Shown here one piece after another: positions 57,182-64,000 of a DNA stretch of 64,000 nucleotides (positions are counted from its first letter, which is position 1; every line of letters starts with the position of its first letter). The stretch comes from Metabacillus litoralis. GTDB taxonomy: Bacteria; Bacillota; Bacilli; Bacillales; Bacillaceae. The stretch lies in the NCBI RefSeq assembly GCF_020524045.1, contig NZ_JAIVKL010000003.1, positions 1 to 64,000 on the forward strand, written 5' to 3'. Made by a program: the position numbers and the translations under genes. The notes beneath the pieces were generated by a model, which worked only from the letters and a program-made list of their open reading frames with translations, had not been told where the DNA came from and ran no database searches.

Positions 57182-57658
57182 ATGCTTCTAGGTAAAAAAC
57201 GAAAGCTTGGTAGACAAATTGAAGAAATAACAATTGGAGAAAAGTTATCACTAACTGAGAAAATGGAAGATAAAGATTTACTTTTGTATCTTGGTTTAAC
57301 GAACGATGCCAATCCACTGTATATCCAACATGACTATGCATCACAAACACCATATGAAAAACCACTTGTACCAAGTATTATGCTGACTGGAATTATTACT
57401 GCAGCTGTTTCTAAATATCTTCCCGGTCCTGGGAGTCATATCATAAAGCAAGAGCTTGAATTTTTGAAACCAATTTATCATTATAGTGTTATTCAATTTA
57501 TGTTCGAAGTTACAGAAGTGTTATTTAAGGAAAATAAGATTATTGTGCAAATTATAGCGGTAAATGGGGATGAAGAAAAAGTTTTAGAAGGCAAAATTTC
57601 AGTGTGTCCTCCATGTAAAGTTACCCCAATCGAAGGAAAAGCACTAGAAAACTTCTAA
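57182..57658 (+). CDS. MaoC-like hotdog-fold protein
   Basis: A 158-residue single hotdog domain similar to MaoC-type enoyl-CoA hydratases. Where the family has GDxNPLH, this protein reads NDANPLY: the aspartate is kept but the catalytic histidine is tyrosine. A second usual block (HGM) reads PSIM. It may bind acyl-CoA without normal hydratase activity. The end holds a CPPC pair (VCPPCKV). AAAGGTGGTG precedes the ATG. Located between mdh and phoP. Confidence 0.75.
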   Translation: MLLGKKRKLGRQIEEITIGEKLSLTEKMEDKDLLLYLGLTNDANPLYIQHDYASQTPYEKPLVPSIMLTGIITAAVSKYLPGPGSHIIKQELEFLKPIYHYSVIQFMFEVTEVLFKENKIIVQIIAVNGDEEKVLEGKISVCPPCKVTPIEGKALENF

Positions 57659-57694
57659 ATAGTTCAAAAGATTTCAGAGAATATTTTATATATC

Positions 57695-57726
57695 AAACTG
57701 ACTCACATTGAGCCAGTTTTTTTATT
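57695..57726 (+). terminator. Terminator of the MaoC-like gene
   Basis: AAACTGACTC pairs with GAGCCAGTTT (one mismatch) and is followed by a T run. Confidence 0.8.
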
Positions 57727-57884
57727 TTCCTAAACTTTGTTGTTAAAATACTGATGAAAACAACTCTGAATAAATTTCTAGTGATATTTTTCTAAAGATC
57801 CCACCTTGTTTGTATGAGATAGAATCGCAGATTTTAATAGATAAAGCTGACAATTAGCAACAATACTTCAGAAAAGAGCATTTC
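57724..57884 (+). repeat. Diverged family C repeat
   Basis: Left TTTTCCTAAACTTTGTTGTT, middle TCTAGTGATATTTTTCTAAA, right TTAGCAACAATACTTCAGAA then AAGAGCATTTCC. It abuts the terminator of the MaoC-like gene. Confidence 0.6.
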
Positions 57885-58030
57885 CTAATTTTAATTTATT
57901 TATTTAACTGGAATATCTTGTGATTTCTGTTTAGCTTCAAATTTCCTTAAGTTGGTTCTATAGGAATGAACATTGTACTTTGTCATATTGGAAGAAAAAA
58001 TCTATGTTTCTATTTTTTTGAAACCAATAG

Positions 58031-58060
58031 TTGCTCTTTTTCACTAAAATTCGCTAGAAT
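58031..58060 (+). promoter_or_regulatory. Candidate phoPR promoter
   Basis: TTGCTC, 18-bp spacer, TAGAAT. No Pho-box row is seen upstream of it. Confidence 0.4.
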
Positions 58061-58142
58061 AGATATAACACTACACATAGAGAGAAAAAAACATGAACTA
58101 ACTTGGATCATTCGAAGGGAAATACATTCTTTGGAGGCTTAT

Positions 58143-58868
58143 ATGAGTAAGAAAATATTAGTAGTAGATGATGAACAATCTATTTCAACATTGCTAAAGT
58201 ATAATCTAGAACAAGCAGGTTATAGTGTGACAACAGCGATGGACGGTGAGGAAGGGCTGAATAAGTGTATAGATGAAGATCCTGATTTACTTGTATTAGA
58301 TTTAATGCTACCAAAAATGGACGGAATAGAAGTCTGTAAGCAGCTTCGTCAAAGAAAGATTATGGTCCCAATATTAATGCTTACTGCTAAAGACGATGAA
58401 TTTGATAAAGTACTTGGACTAGAATTGGGTGCTGATGATTATATGACAAAGCCATTTAGCCCAAGGGAAGTGGTTGCACGTATAAAAGCTATTCTAAGGA
58501 GAAGTCAAGCTCTGATCGAACCATTGGAATCGAAAGAGGCGGATGAGGAAGAAAATCAAGTGGTTATAGGAGATTTAAAGGTTTTACCTGATCATTATGA
58601 AGCTTATTATGCTAAGGAACGTCTAGATCTTACACCTAAAGAGTTTGAATTATTAATTTATTTAGCGAAACATAAGGGACGAGTTCTTACGCGAGATCAA
58701 TTATTGAGTGCTGTATGGAATTATGATTTTGCTGGTGACACTAGAATTGTTGATGTACATATAAGTCATTTGCGTGAAAAGATTGAACGAAACACCAAAA
58801 AACCATTATATATAAAAACAATTAGAGGACTAGGGTATAAATTAGAGGAGCCTAAGATGAATGAGTAG
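58143..58868 (+). CDS. phoP: Phosphate response regulator PhoP
   Basis: An OmpR-family response regulator for phosphate starvation. The receiver domain begins KKILVVDDEQS; the phospho-acceptor is D53 in LLVLDLMLP; LTAKDDE and YMTKPFSPREV complete it. The C-terminal winged helix (LDLTPKEFELLIYLAKHKGR, TIRGLGYKLEEP) binds TTAACA-like repeats. It is 241 residues. The start at 58143 follows TTGGAGG; the 59-codon upstream extension is spurious. It overlaps phoR by 8 bp. Confidence 0.95.
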   Translation: MSKKILVVDDEQSISTLLKYNLEQAGYSVTTAMDGEEGLNKCIDEDPDLLVLDLMLPKMDGIEVCKQLRQRKIMVPILMLTAKDDEFDKVLGLELGADDYMTKPFSPREVVARIKAILRRSQALIEPLESKEADEEENQVVIGDLKVLPDHYEAYYAKERLDLTPKEFELLIYLAKHKGRVLTRDQLLSAVWNYDFAGDTRIVDVHISHLREKIERNTKKPLYIKTIRGLGYKLEEPKMNE

Positions 58869-60615
58869 GTTTCGCTCAAGGTTTTTATTTGCTCTAACGA
58901 CTTTAATCATTGCAGTGTTGGTTGGTTTGGGTTTATTATTGGGGCAAATTTTTGACAGTTATTATTTGAATTCATTTAAACAAGAGTTGAAAAAAGAAGC
59001 GTTGTTAGCAAAATCAATTTATTTAGATGATGGGTTAACAATGGATGAAAAGGCTAAACTTGTTATTGATCTTAGTAAAAATTTCGGATCACATATTACA
59101 ATAATTGGTTCTAATGACCAAGTTATTCTAGATGAGGGGAATGACTTTGATCACGATCATAACTATTTGTTAGATGAAATACTTCCTAAGATTAAAGCTG
59201 AGGGCAAGAATTTTTATTATACTGATAAAAGCGACAATTTGGCTTATTATAGTGTCCCACTAAAAAAAGAGGCTGTTGACGAAGGTTTTGTGGTCATAAA
59301 TTCATCAACCAATTCCTTAATAAAGGTCAACCAACAAATGTGGGTTATTTTATGCGGAAGTTTAGGATTAGCATTTATTATTATTTTATTATTAGGTATT
59401 AGAATCACAGCACAATTTACACGACCGATTGAATCTGCTACACAAGTAGCAATGGAACTTGCTAAAGGAAATTATAAAGCACGCACATACGAAGACCATT
59501 TAGATGAAACTGGAATGCTAAGTCAGTCAATTAATATTCTAGCAAGAAATTTACAAGATATGACTAGGGCTCAAGAAATGCAACAAGATCGCCTTCAAAC
59601 ATTGATAGAAAACATGGGCAGTGGACTTATTTTAATAGATGGTAGAGGATATATAAACTTAGTTAATCTTGCATATAAAGAACTATTTGATGTAGATTCT
59701 GCAAAATTCCTTTACCAATTGTATCATGATGCTTTTACACATCACGAAATAATCGAGATTGTAGAAGAAATTTTTATGACTGAGGTAAAGGTAAGGAAAC
59801 AACTTCATTTACCTATGGGAATAGAAAGAAGGCACTTTGAGGTATACGGAGCTCCTATTATTGGCACGAATGATGAATGGAAGGGTATTGTTCTTGTTTT
59901 CCATGATATTACAGAATTAAAGAAACTTGAACAAATGAGAAAAGATTTCGTTGCAAATGTATCTCATGAATTAAAAACTCCTATTACTTCAATAAAAGGT
60001 TTTAGTGAAACACTTTTAGATGGTGCTCTTAGTGATCAACAAACAGCAGAATATTTTTTATCTATCATCTTAAAAGAAAGTGATCGTTTACAAACGCTTA
60101 TACAGGATCTTTTAGACTTATCTAAAATTGAGCAACAAGGATTTGAACTTTCAATTCAGAATTGTGATTTAAAAGAGGTTATTGAGGATATATCAATCAT
60201 GTTAAGCGGTAAAGCAAAAGAAAAAGAGGTTGAACTATCAGTGTTCTACCCAGAGGGTTTATTATTTATTGAAGGTGATATCTATCGTTTAAAACAAATT
60301 TTTATCAATTTAATAAATAATGCACTAACTTATACGTCTAAAGGTGGATCTGTTAAAGTACACATAGAGAAACACAATGAATATGTGAATATTACAGTTT
60401 CTGACACGGGAATCGGGATAAGTACAGAAGAAATTCCACGGATATTTGAACGTTTCTACCGTGTAGACCGAGCGAGAAGTCGTAACTCTGGAGGAACAGG
60501 ACTTGGGTTAGCGATAGTTAAGCATTTAGTAGAAGCACACAAAGGGCAAATAAGTGTTCAAAGTAAAGTAGGAGAGGGAACAACTTTCTCCGTGAAATTA
60601 TTTAAACAAATTTAA
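58861..60615 (+). CDS. phoR: Phosphate sensor histidine kinase PhoR
   Basis: A membrane sensor kinase of 584 residues. TM1 is at ~10-30 and TM2 at ~160-182, enclosing an extracytoplasmic PDC-like domain. HAMP (ITAQFTRPIESATQVA), PAS (~245-345) and HisKA follow, with the phosphorylated histidine near residue 369 in ANVSHELKTPITSIKG. The ATPase boxes NLINNALTYTSKGG, VSDTGIGIS and GTGLGLAIVKHL end the protein. It overlaps the phoP stop, so the two are coupled. Confidence 0.95.
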   Translation: MSRFRSRFLFALTTLIIAVLVGLGLLLGQIFDSYYLNSFKQELKKEALLAKSIYLDDGLTMDEKAKLVIDLSKNFGSHITIIGSNDQVILDEGNDFDHDHNYLLDEILPKIKAEGKNFYYTDKSDNLAYYSVPLKKEAVDEGFVVINSSTNSLIKVNQQMWVILCGSLGLAFIIILLLGIRITAQFTRPIESATQVAMELAKGNYKARTYEDHLDETGMLSQSINILARNLQDMTRAQEMQQDRLQTLIENMGSGLILIDGRGYINLVNLAYKELFDVDSAKFLYQLYHDAFTHHEIIEIVEEIFMTEVKVRKQLHLPMGIERRHFEVYGAPIIGTNDEWKGIVLVFHDITELKKLEQMRKDFVANVSHELKTPITSIKGFSETLLDGALSDQQTAEYFLSIILKESDRLQTLIQDLLDLSKIEQQGFELSIQNCDLKEVIEDISIMLSGKAKEKEVELSVFYPEGLLFIEGDIYRLKQIFINLINNALTYTSKGGSVKVHIEKHNEYVNITVSDTGIGISTEEIPRIFERFYRVDRARSRNSGGTGLGLAIVKHLVEAHKGQISVQSKVGEGTTFSVKLFKQI

Positions 60616-60679
60616 GAAGCTTGGCCTCTATAGAATGAAATTAGTATGAAAATGGCTGAAGATGGTTATTTCGACATAA

Positions 60680-60733
60680 TTTACAATTAATTTACACGAA
60701 GTTTATTATAGCTTAATATTTAGTTGGTATGAT
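60680..60733 (+). promoter_or_regulatory. PhoP-box array and -10 element downstream of phoR
   Basis: Hexamers of the PhoP type TT(A/C/T)A(C/T)A occur at 60680 (TTTACA), 60691 (TTTACA), 60702 (TTTATT, imperfect) and 60713 (TTAATA), each exactly 11 bp apart. A -10 TATGAT lies at 60728-60733, with no good -35. This is the layout of PhoP-activated promoters in B. subtilis (boxes at about -60 to -20). Confidence 0.75.
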
Positions 60734-60739
60734 ACAAAG

Positions 60740-60804
60740 TGAAAACCCCTTCATCCAAGGAGCCAATCTTTTGGACATGAGCATTATGCTCATGTCCCTT
60801 TTTT
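60740..60804 (+). ncRNA. Candidate PhoP-induced small RNA, about 65 nt
   Basis: Transcription from the PhoP-box promoter should start near 60740 and meet a strong terminator ending at about 60804. It would yield a short RNA with an unpaired 5' part (GAAAACCCCTTCATCC then AAGGAGCC) and a 3' hairpin. An AAGGAG and a TTG 8 nt later (60771) also allow a 25-codon ORF running through the terminator. I cannot tell RNA from leader peptide. Confidence 0.5.
60773..60804 (+). terminator. Strong terminator after the PhoP-box promoter
   Basis: A perfect 10-bp stem GGACATGAGC/GCTCATGTCC with a 5-nt loop, then CTTTTTT. Confidence 0.92.
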
Positions 60805-60920
60805 ATTGCTCTTTTGAAGCAAAATGTTGTTTCGAAAAACTAAGTTAAAGTAGTCGTACATTTTAAATGAGTGTATAGAATGATAGTAAGAGGAGAATTT
60901 AGTGAATTTGTTATAAAACA

Positions 60921-60948
60921 TGAAACTTTTATGATGTATGTTCGTATT
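60921..60948 (+). promoter_or_regulatory. ECF (sigma-W type) promoter of hflK-hflC
   Basis: TGAAAC (60921-60926), exactly 16 bp, CGTATT (60943-60948). This is the sigma-W consensus (TGAAAC-N16-CGTA). It lies about 57 bp before hflK and on the right strand. Confidence 0.75.
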
Positions 60949-61005
60949 AATGGTATGTAAATGAACATCTTAATACATAGATGAAGAGAAAAGGGTGGGG
61001 ATAAG

Positions 61006-61986
61006 ATGTTAAGTGTAAAAAGAATTTATAGCATAATCGGTTTTACCTTTTTAATTGCTATTTTAGCAGTTATTGCTTTTACTTCATGGTATACCGTTGA
61101 TGAATCAGAACAAGCTGTCATGATTACGTTAGGAGAAGTTGAAGAGGGAGTTAGTGAACCTGGACTTCACTTTAAATATCCTTGGCCGATCCAATCTGTT
61201 GAAGTTCTCTCAAAGGAAACATTCAGTTTACAATTCGGGTATGAAGAATCAGAAGATGGTGAAGTAAAAGATTTTCCTAAAGAAACCAAAATGATCACAG
61301 GTGATGAGAATATAGTTTTAGCAGATATGGTTGTTCAGTGGAAAATCACAGAACCTGGAAAATACCTATTTAATGCTGAAAATCCAAAAGAAATGCTTGA
61401 AGATGCCACTTCTGCAAGCTTAAGAAGTATTATTGGTAGCTCTACCATAGATAATGCCTTAACATCAGGTAAAGTGGAAATAGAAAAGCAAGTACAAGAA
61501 TTATTATCAACACTTGTTAATGATTACGATATTGGAATCACTGTTTTGGCTGTGAAGCTACAGGATGTAGATTTACCAAATGAAGAAGTAAGAAAAGCAT
61601 TTACAAATGTTACTGATGCTCGTGAAACGATGAACACGAGAAAAAATGAAGCAAACAAATATAGAAATAAGCGTACTGAGGAAGCCCTTGGTGAAAAAGA
61701 TGCAATTATATCCGCTGCACAAGGTGATAAGGCTGCACGTATGCAAGAAGCTCGTGGAGATGTAGCACAATTTAATGCGATTTATAATGAGTACAAAGGT
61801 GCAAAAGACATTACACGAAAACGTTTAGTATTAGAAACGATCGATCAAGTATTACCAAATGCTGAGGTTTATATTATGGAGGATAACGGAAATACAATGA
61901 AGTACTTGCCGATAAAGAATCCAACATCAACATCAACGCCTGTAGCACCTGTTGAACAGGAAGGAAGTGAAAAGAATGGACAATGA
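61006..61986 (+). CDS. hflK: SPFH/Band 7 protein HflK
   Basis: With HflC it forms a membrane complex around FtsH and modulates proteolysis of membrane proteins. One N-terminal helix at residues ~9-28 is followed by an SPFH domain (ESEQAVMITLGEVEEGVSEPG) and a long charged helix (NTRKNEANKYRNKRTEEALG). It is 326 residues. AAAAGGGTGGGG precedes the ATG. The C-terminus is proline/threonine-rich. It overlaps hflC by 11 bp. The pair is not between phoR and polA in B. subtilis. Confidence 0.9.
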   Translation: MLSVKRIYSIIGFTFLIAILAVIAFTSWYTVDESEQAVMITLGEVEEGVSEPGLHFKYPWPIQSVEVLSKETFSLQFGYEESEDGEVKDFPKETKMITGDENIVLADMVVQWKITEPGKYLFNAENPKEMLEDATSASLRSIIGSSTIDNALTSGKVEIEKQVQELLSTLVNDYDIGITVLAVKLQDVDLPNEEVRKAFTNVTDARETMNTRKNEANKYRNKRTEEALGEKDAIISAAQGDKAARMQEARGDVAQFNAIYNEYKGAKDITRKRLVLETIDQVLPNAEVYIMEDNGNTMKYLPIKNPTSTSTPVAPVEQEGSEKNGQ

Positions 61987-62905
61987 TAACGTAGTAAATA
62001 TGGACGAAAAAAAGCCAGCATTCTCTTTTAAAGGATATCTCCGTGGAGGTATTACTTTACTAATTATTTTATTAATTCTTATCATAACCTTAACAAATTT
62101 ATATATCGTAAAAGAAAATGAGTATAAAGTTGTTCGTCAATTCGGAGAGGTAGTAAGAATAATTGAAGAACCTGGTTTAAATTATAAAATTCCATTCATA
62201 CAATCAGTCACAACTCTACCAAAATATCAAATGACTTATAACGTACAAGAAGCAGAGATTAATACGAAAGATAAAAAGCGGCTAATTATCGATAACTATA
62301 CGGTTTGGCATATTGAAGATCCTAAACAAATGATTTCTAATGCACGAACAATCGTAAACGCGGAAACAAAAATGGCAGAGTTTGTTTTTTCTACAGTTCG
62401 ATCTGAGCTAGGTCAATTAGATTACGATCAAATTATCAATGATGAAAAGTCATCAAGAGGTAGCTTAAATGATAAAGTGACTGATATTGTAAATGAATTA
62501 TTAGAAAAAGATGGTTATGGTATAGAAGTTACCGATGTAAGAATGAAACGAACTGATTTACCAGCAGAAAATGAACAATCAGTATTCACTCGAATGATCT
62601 CAGAACGCGAATCAACGGCACAAGGCTATTTATCTAAAGGTGATGCCGAAAAGAATAGAATCATTGCTAATACTGACAAAGAAGTAAAAGAAATGTTGGC
62701 GGAGGCTAAGGCAGAAGCTGAAATCATCCGAAGTGAAGGGGAAAGTGAAGCTGCGAAACAATATAACACAGCATATTCAAAAGACCCGGAATTTTATGAG
62801 TTATTTAGAACTCTCCAATCATATAAACAAACAATTAATGATGAAACAGTATTGATCATACCATTTGATTCTCCATATGCTAACTTACTTAAGGGTAGCG
62901 AATAA
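61976..62905 (+). CDS. hflC: SPFH/Band 7 protein HflC
   Basis: Partner of HflK. A cytosolic N-terminus of ~25 residues, one helix (GITLLIILLILIITLTNLYI) and an SPFH domain (ENEYKVVRQFGEVVRIIEEP) are followed by an Ala/Glu-rich helix (EVKEMLAEAKAEAEIIRSEG). It is 309 residues. The start at 61976 has AGGAAGTGA upstream. The TTG at 61952 is in frame but lacks a ribosome site. Confidence 0.9.
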   Translation: MDNDNVVNMDEKKPAFSFKGYLRGGITLLIILLILIITLTNLYIVKENEYKVVRQFGEVVRIIEEPGLNYKIPFIQSVTTLPKYQMTYNVQEAEINTKDKKRLIIDNYTVWHIEDPKQMISNARTIVNAETKMAEFVFSTVRSELGQLDYDQIINDEKSSRGSLNDKVTDIVNELLEKDGYGIEVTDVRMKRTDLPAENEQSVFTRMISERESTAQGYLSKGDAEKNRIIANTDKEVKEMLAEAKAEAEIIRSEGESEAAKQYNTAYSKDPEFYELFRTLQSYKQTINDETVLIIPFDSPYANLLKGSE

Positions 62906-62914
62906 TAACATTTG

Positions 62915-62985
62915 AGAACCACTGTTTTCCTTTCTATTTAGACTCATGATAAAATAGAGAGGGAAGCTTATGGTTCTTTTTTATT
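62915..62985 (+). terminator. Terminator of hflKC
   Basis: A long imperfect hairpin: outer AGAACCA/TGGTTCT, inner TTCCTTTCTATTT/AAATAGAGAGGGAA, then six T. Confidence 0.75.
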
Positions 62986-63177
62986 GATTGACTCATCAAC
63001 ATAGTTGTACTTATTTCAAATCTGCTTCTCATTTCCCAAGTGATGATCATACAGTATAACCAAAAAATTTCTATAAGGTATAAAGACTTGACTTGGTAGT
63101 AGATTTTTTCCAAGTGAATTTTATCGACAAACTATATTTTTAACATCTTATTACCCTAGTTATTGGAGGATTAAAAA

Positions 63178-64000
63178 TTGACGAAAAAGAAAATTGTTTT
63201 AATTGATGGTAACAGTATTGCTTATAGAGCGTTCTTTGCTCTTCCGTTATTGAATAATGATAAAGGTGTACATACGAATGCAATTTATGGATTCACGATG
63301 ATTCTTATGAAAATTCTTGAGGATGAAAAACCATCACATATGCTTGTTGCTTTTGATGCAGGTAAAACTACATTTAGACACAAAACGTTTCAAGAATATA
63401 AAGGTGGACGACAAAAGACTCCTCCTGAATTATCAGAGCAATTTCCATTTATTCGAGAATTATTGGATGCTTATCAAGTGTCACGTTATGAGCTTGAAAA
63501 TTATGAAGCTGATGATATTATTGGTACGCTTTCTAGACAAGCGGAAAAGGAAGATTATGAAGTTAAAGTGATATCAGGAGACAAGGATTTAACACAATTA
63601 GTAACAAATAAGATAACGGTTGATATTACACGTAAAGGAATTACTGATGTTGATTCGTACACTCCTGATTTTGTTCAAGAGAAATATGGATTAACTCCTG
63701 ACCAAATAATAGACATGAAAGGCTTAATGGGTGATACCTCAGATAATATTCCTGGTGTGCCAGGTGTGGGTGAAAAAACAGCGATTAAGCTTTTAAAGGA
63801 ATTTTCTACATTAGAAAATGTGTTGAATTCTGTTGAACAAGTGAGCGGTAAAAAATTAAAAGAAAAGCTTGAGGAAAATAAAGAGCAAGCATTGATGAGT
63901 AAAGAGCTTGCCACAATTGATTGTGATGCGCCAATTTCGATTGGATTAAGTGAATTAGAATATGAAGGATTTGATCAACAAAAGGTAGCGAATATCTTTA
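63178..64000 (+). CDS. polA: DNA polymerase I, N-terminal part (gene continues past window)
   Basis: The first ~274 codons of DNA polymerase I, used in Okazaki fragment processing and repair. The part present is the 5'-nuclease domain: IVLIDGNSIAYRAFFALPLL at the start, YEADDIIGTLSRQAE, SGDKDLTQLV, and the helix-hairpin-helix DTSDNIPGVPGVGEKTAIKL, with the metal-binding aspartates in place. It starts at TTG with TTGGAGGAT upstream. The frame is open to the window end. Confidence 0.95.
   Translation, partial: MTKKKIVLIDGNSIAYRAFFALPLLNNDKGVHTNAIYGFTMILMKILEDEKPSHMLVAFDAGKTTFRHKTFQEYKGGRQKTPPELSEQFPFIRELLDAYQVSRYELENYEADDIIGTLSRQAEKEDYEVKVISGDKDLTQLVTNKITVDITRKGITDVDSYTPDFVQEKYGLTPDQIIDMKGLMGDTSDNIPGVPGVGEKTAIKLLKEFSTLENVLNSVEQVSGKKLKEKLEENKEQALMSKELATIDCDAPISIGLSELEYEGFDQQKVANIF

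Noticed and set aside
57966-58142. 59-codon extension upstream of phoP
   Set aside because: No ribosome site and not like any response-regulator N-terminus; TTGGAGG precedes the ATG at 58143, where the receiver domain begins normally.
63317-63571. 84-codon open frame near the window end
   Set aside because: It lies in a shifted frame inside polA, which begins at TTG 63178 and shows the full 5'-nuclease motif set.

Overview
The window is low-GC Gram-positive chromosomal DNA. Gene content and order match the conserved rpsD-to-polA segment of Bacillus subtilis and its relatives: rpsD, dgcP(ytrP), ytsP, refZ, hisJ, ezrA, nifZ, thiI, ssp, mbcS, ytcJ, nadK2, sppA, yteJ, ytfI, ytfJ, tpx, ytxK, ackA, moaB, argGH, ytkK, ytkL, ytoI, ytpI, nrnA, ytrHI, dnaE, ytsJ, accDA, pfkA, pyk, fxsA, ytvI, ytwI, citZ, icd, mdh, phoPR, polA. 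A spore-protein gene, several sporulation genes and strong Shine-Dalgarno sequences (many with TTG or GTG starts) point to an endospore-forming Bacillaceae species. I cannot name the species. tyrS, normally beside rpsD, is not in the window; an IS3-family (IS150-type) transposase lies there instead.

Layout. 0-12 kb: IS fragment, ribosomal protein S4, a c-di-GMP synthase, free-methionine-sulfoxide reductase, cell-division regulators (RefZ, EzrA), histidinol phosphatase, the NifZ/ThiI pair for 4-thiouridine, and an alpha/beta spore protein. 12-26 kb: acyl-CoA ligase, amidohydrolase, NAD kinase, signal-peptide peptidase operon, spore protein YtfJ, thiol peroxidase, YtxK, acetate kinase, EcsC-like protein and MoaB. 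26-38 kb: argGH plus a 52-codon partner, a short-chain dehydrogenase relative, alanine dehydrogenase, YtkL, YtoI, YtpI, NrnA and the sporulation pair YtrH/YtrI. 38-50 kb: DnaE, malic enzyme, a FadR-like regulator, acetyl-CoA carboxyltransferase, phosphofructokinase and pyruvate kinase. 50-64 kb: membrane proteins, citrate synthase, isocitrate and malate dehydrogenases, a MaoC-like protein, PhoP/PhoR, HflK/HflC and the start of polA.

Points worth most attention. (1) Just after phoR there is a row of PhoP-box hexamers at an exact 11-bp period, a -10 element and, about 35 bp later, a strong terminator. This looks like a phosphate-starvation-induced small RNA. (2) hflK-hflC sit between phoR and polA behind a near-consensus extracytoplasmic-function (sigma-W type) promoter. 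(3) The malic enzyme gene has a perfect 19-bp FadR-type palindrome just downstream of its -10. A FadR/GntR regulator follows it, and then accDA, suggesting a circuit that coordinates NADPH and malonyl-CoA supply. (4) The intergenic regions carry at least three families of short, mobile-looking repeats: family A, about 240 bp and smaller deletion forms; family B, about 180 bp; family C, about 170 bp with terminal inverted repeats and candidate 4-bp target duplications. A and B carry a shared GC-rich core between unrelated ends.

Central carbon metabolism dominates the second half: glycolysis end, malate/citrate/isocitrate interconversion, fatty-acid precursor supply and acetate overflow. Candidate CcpA sites are visible upstream of ackA and citZ.
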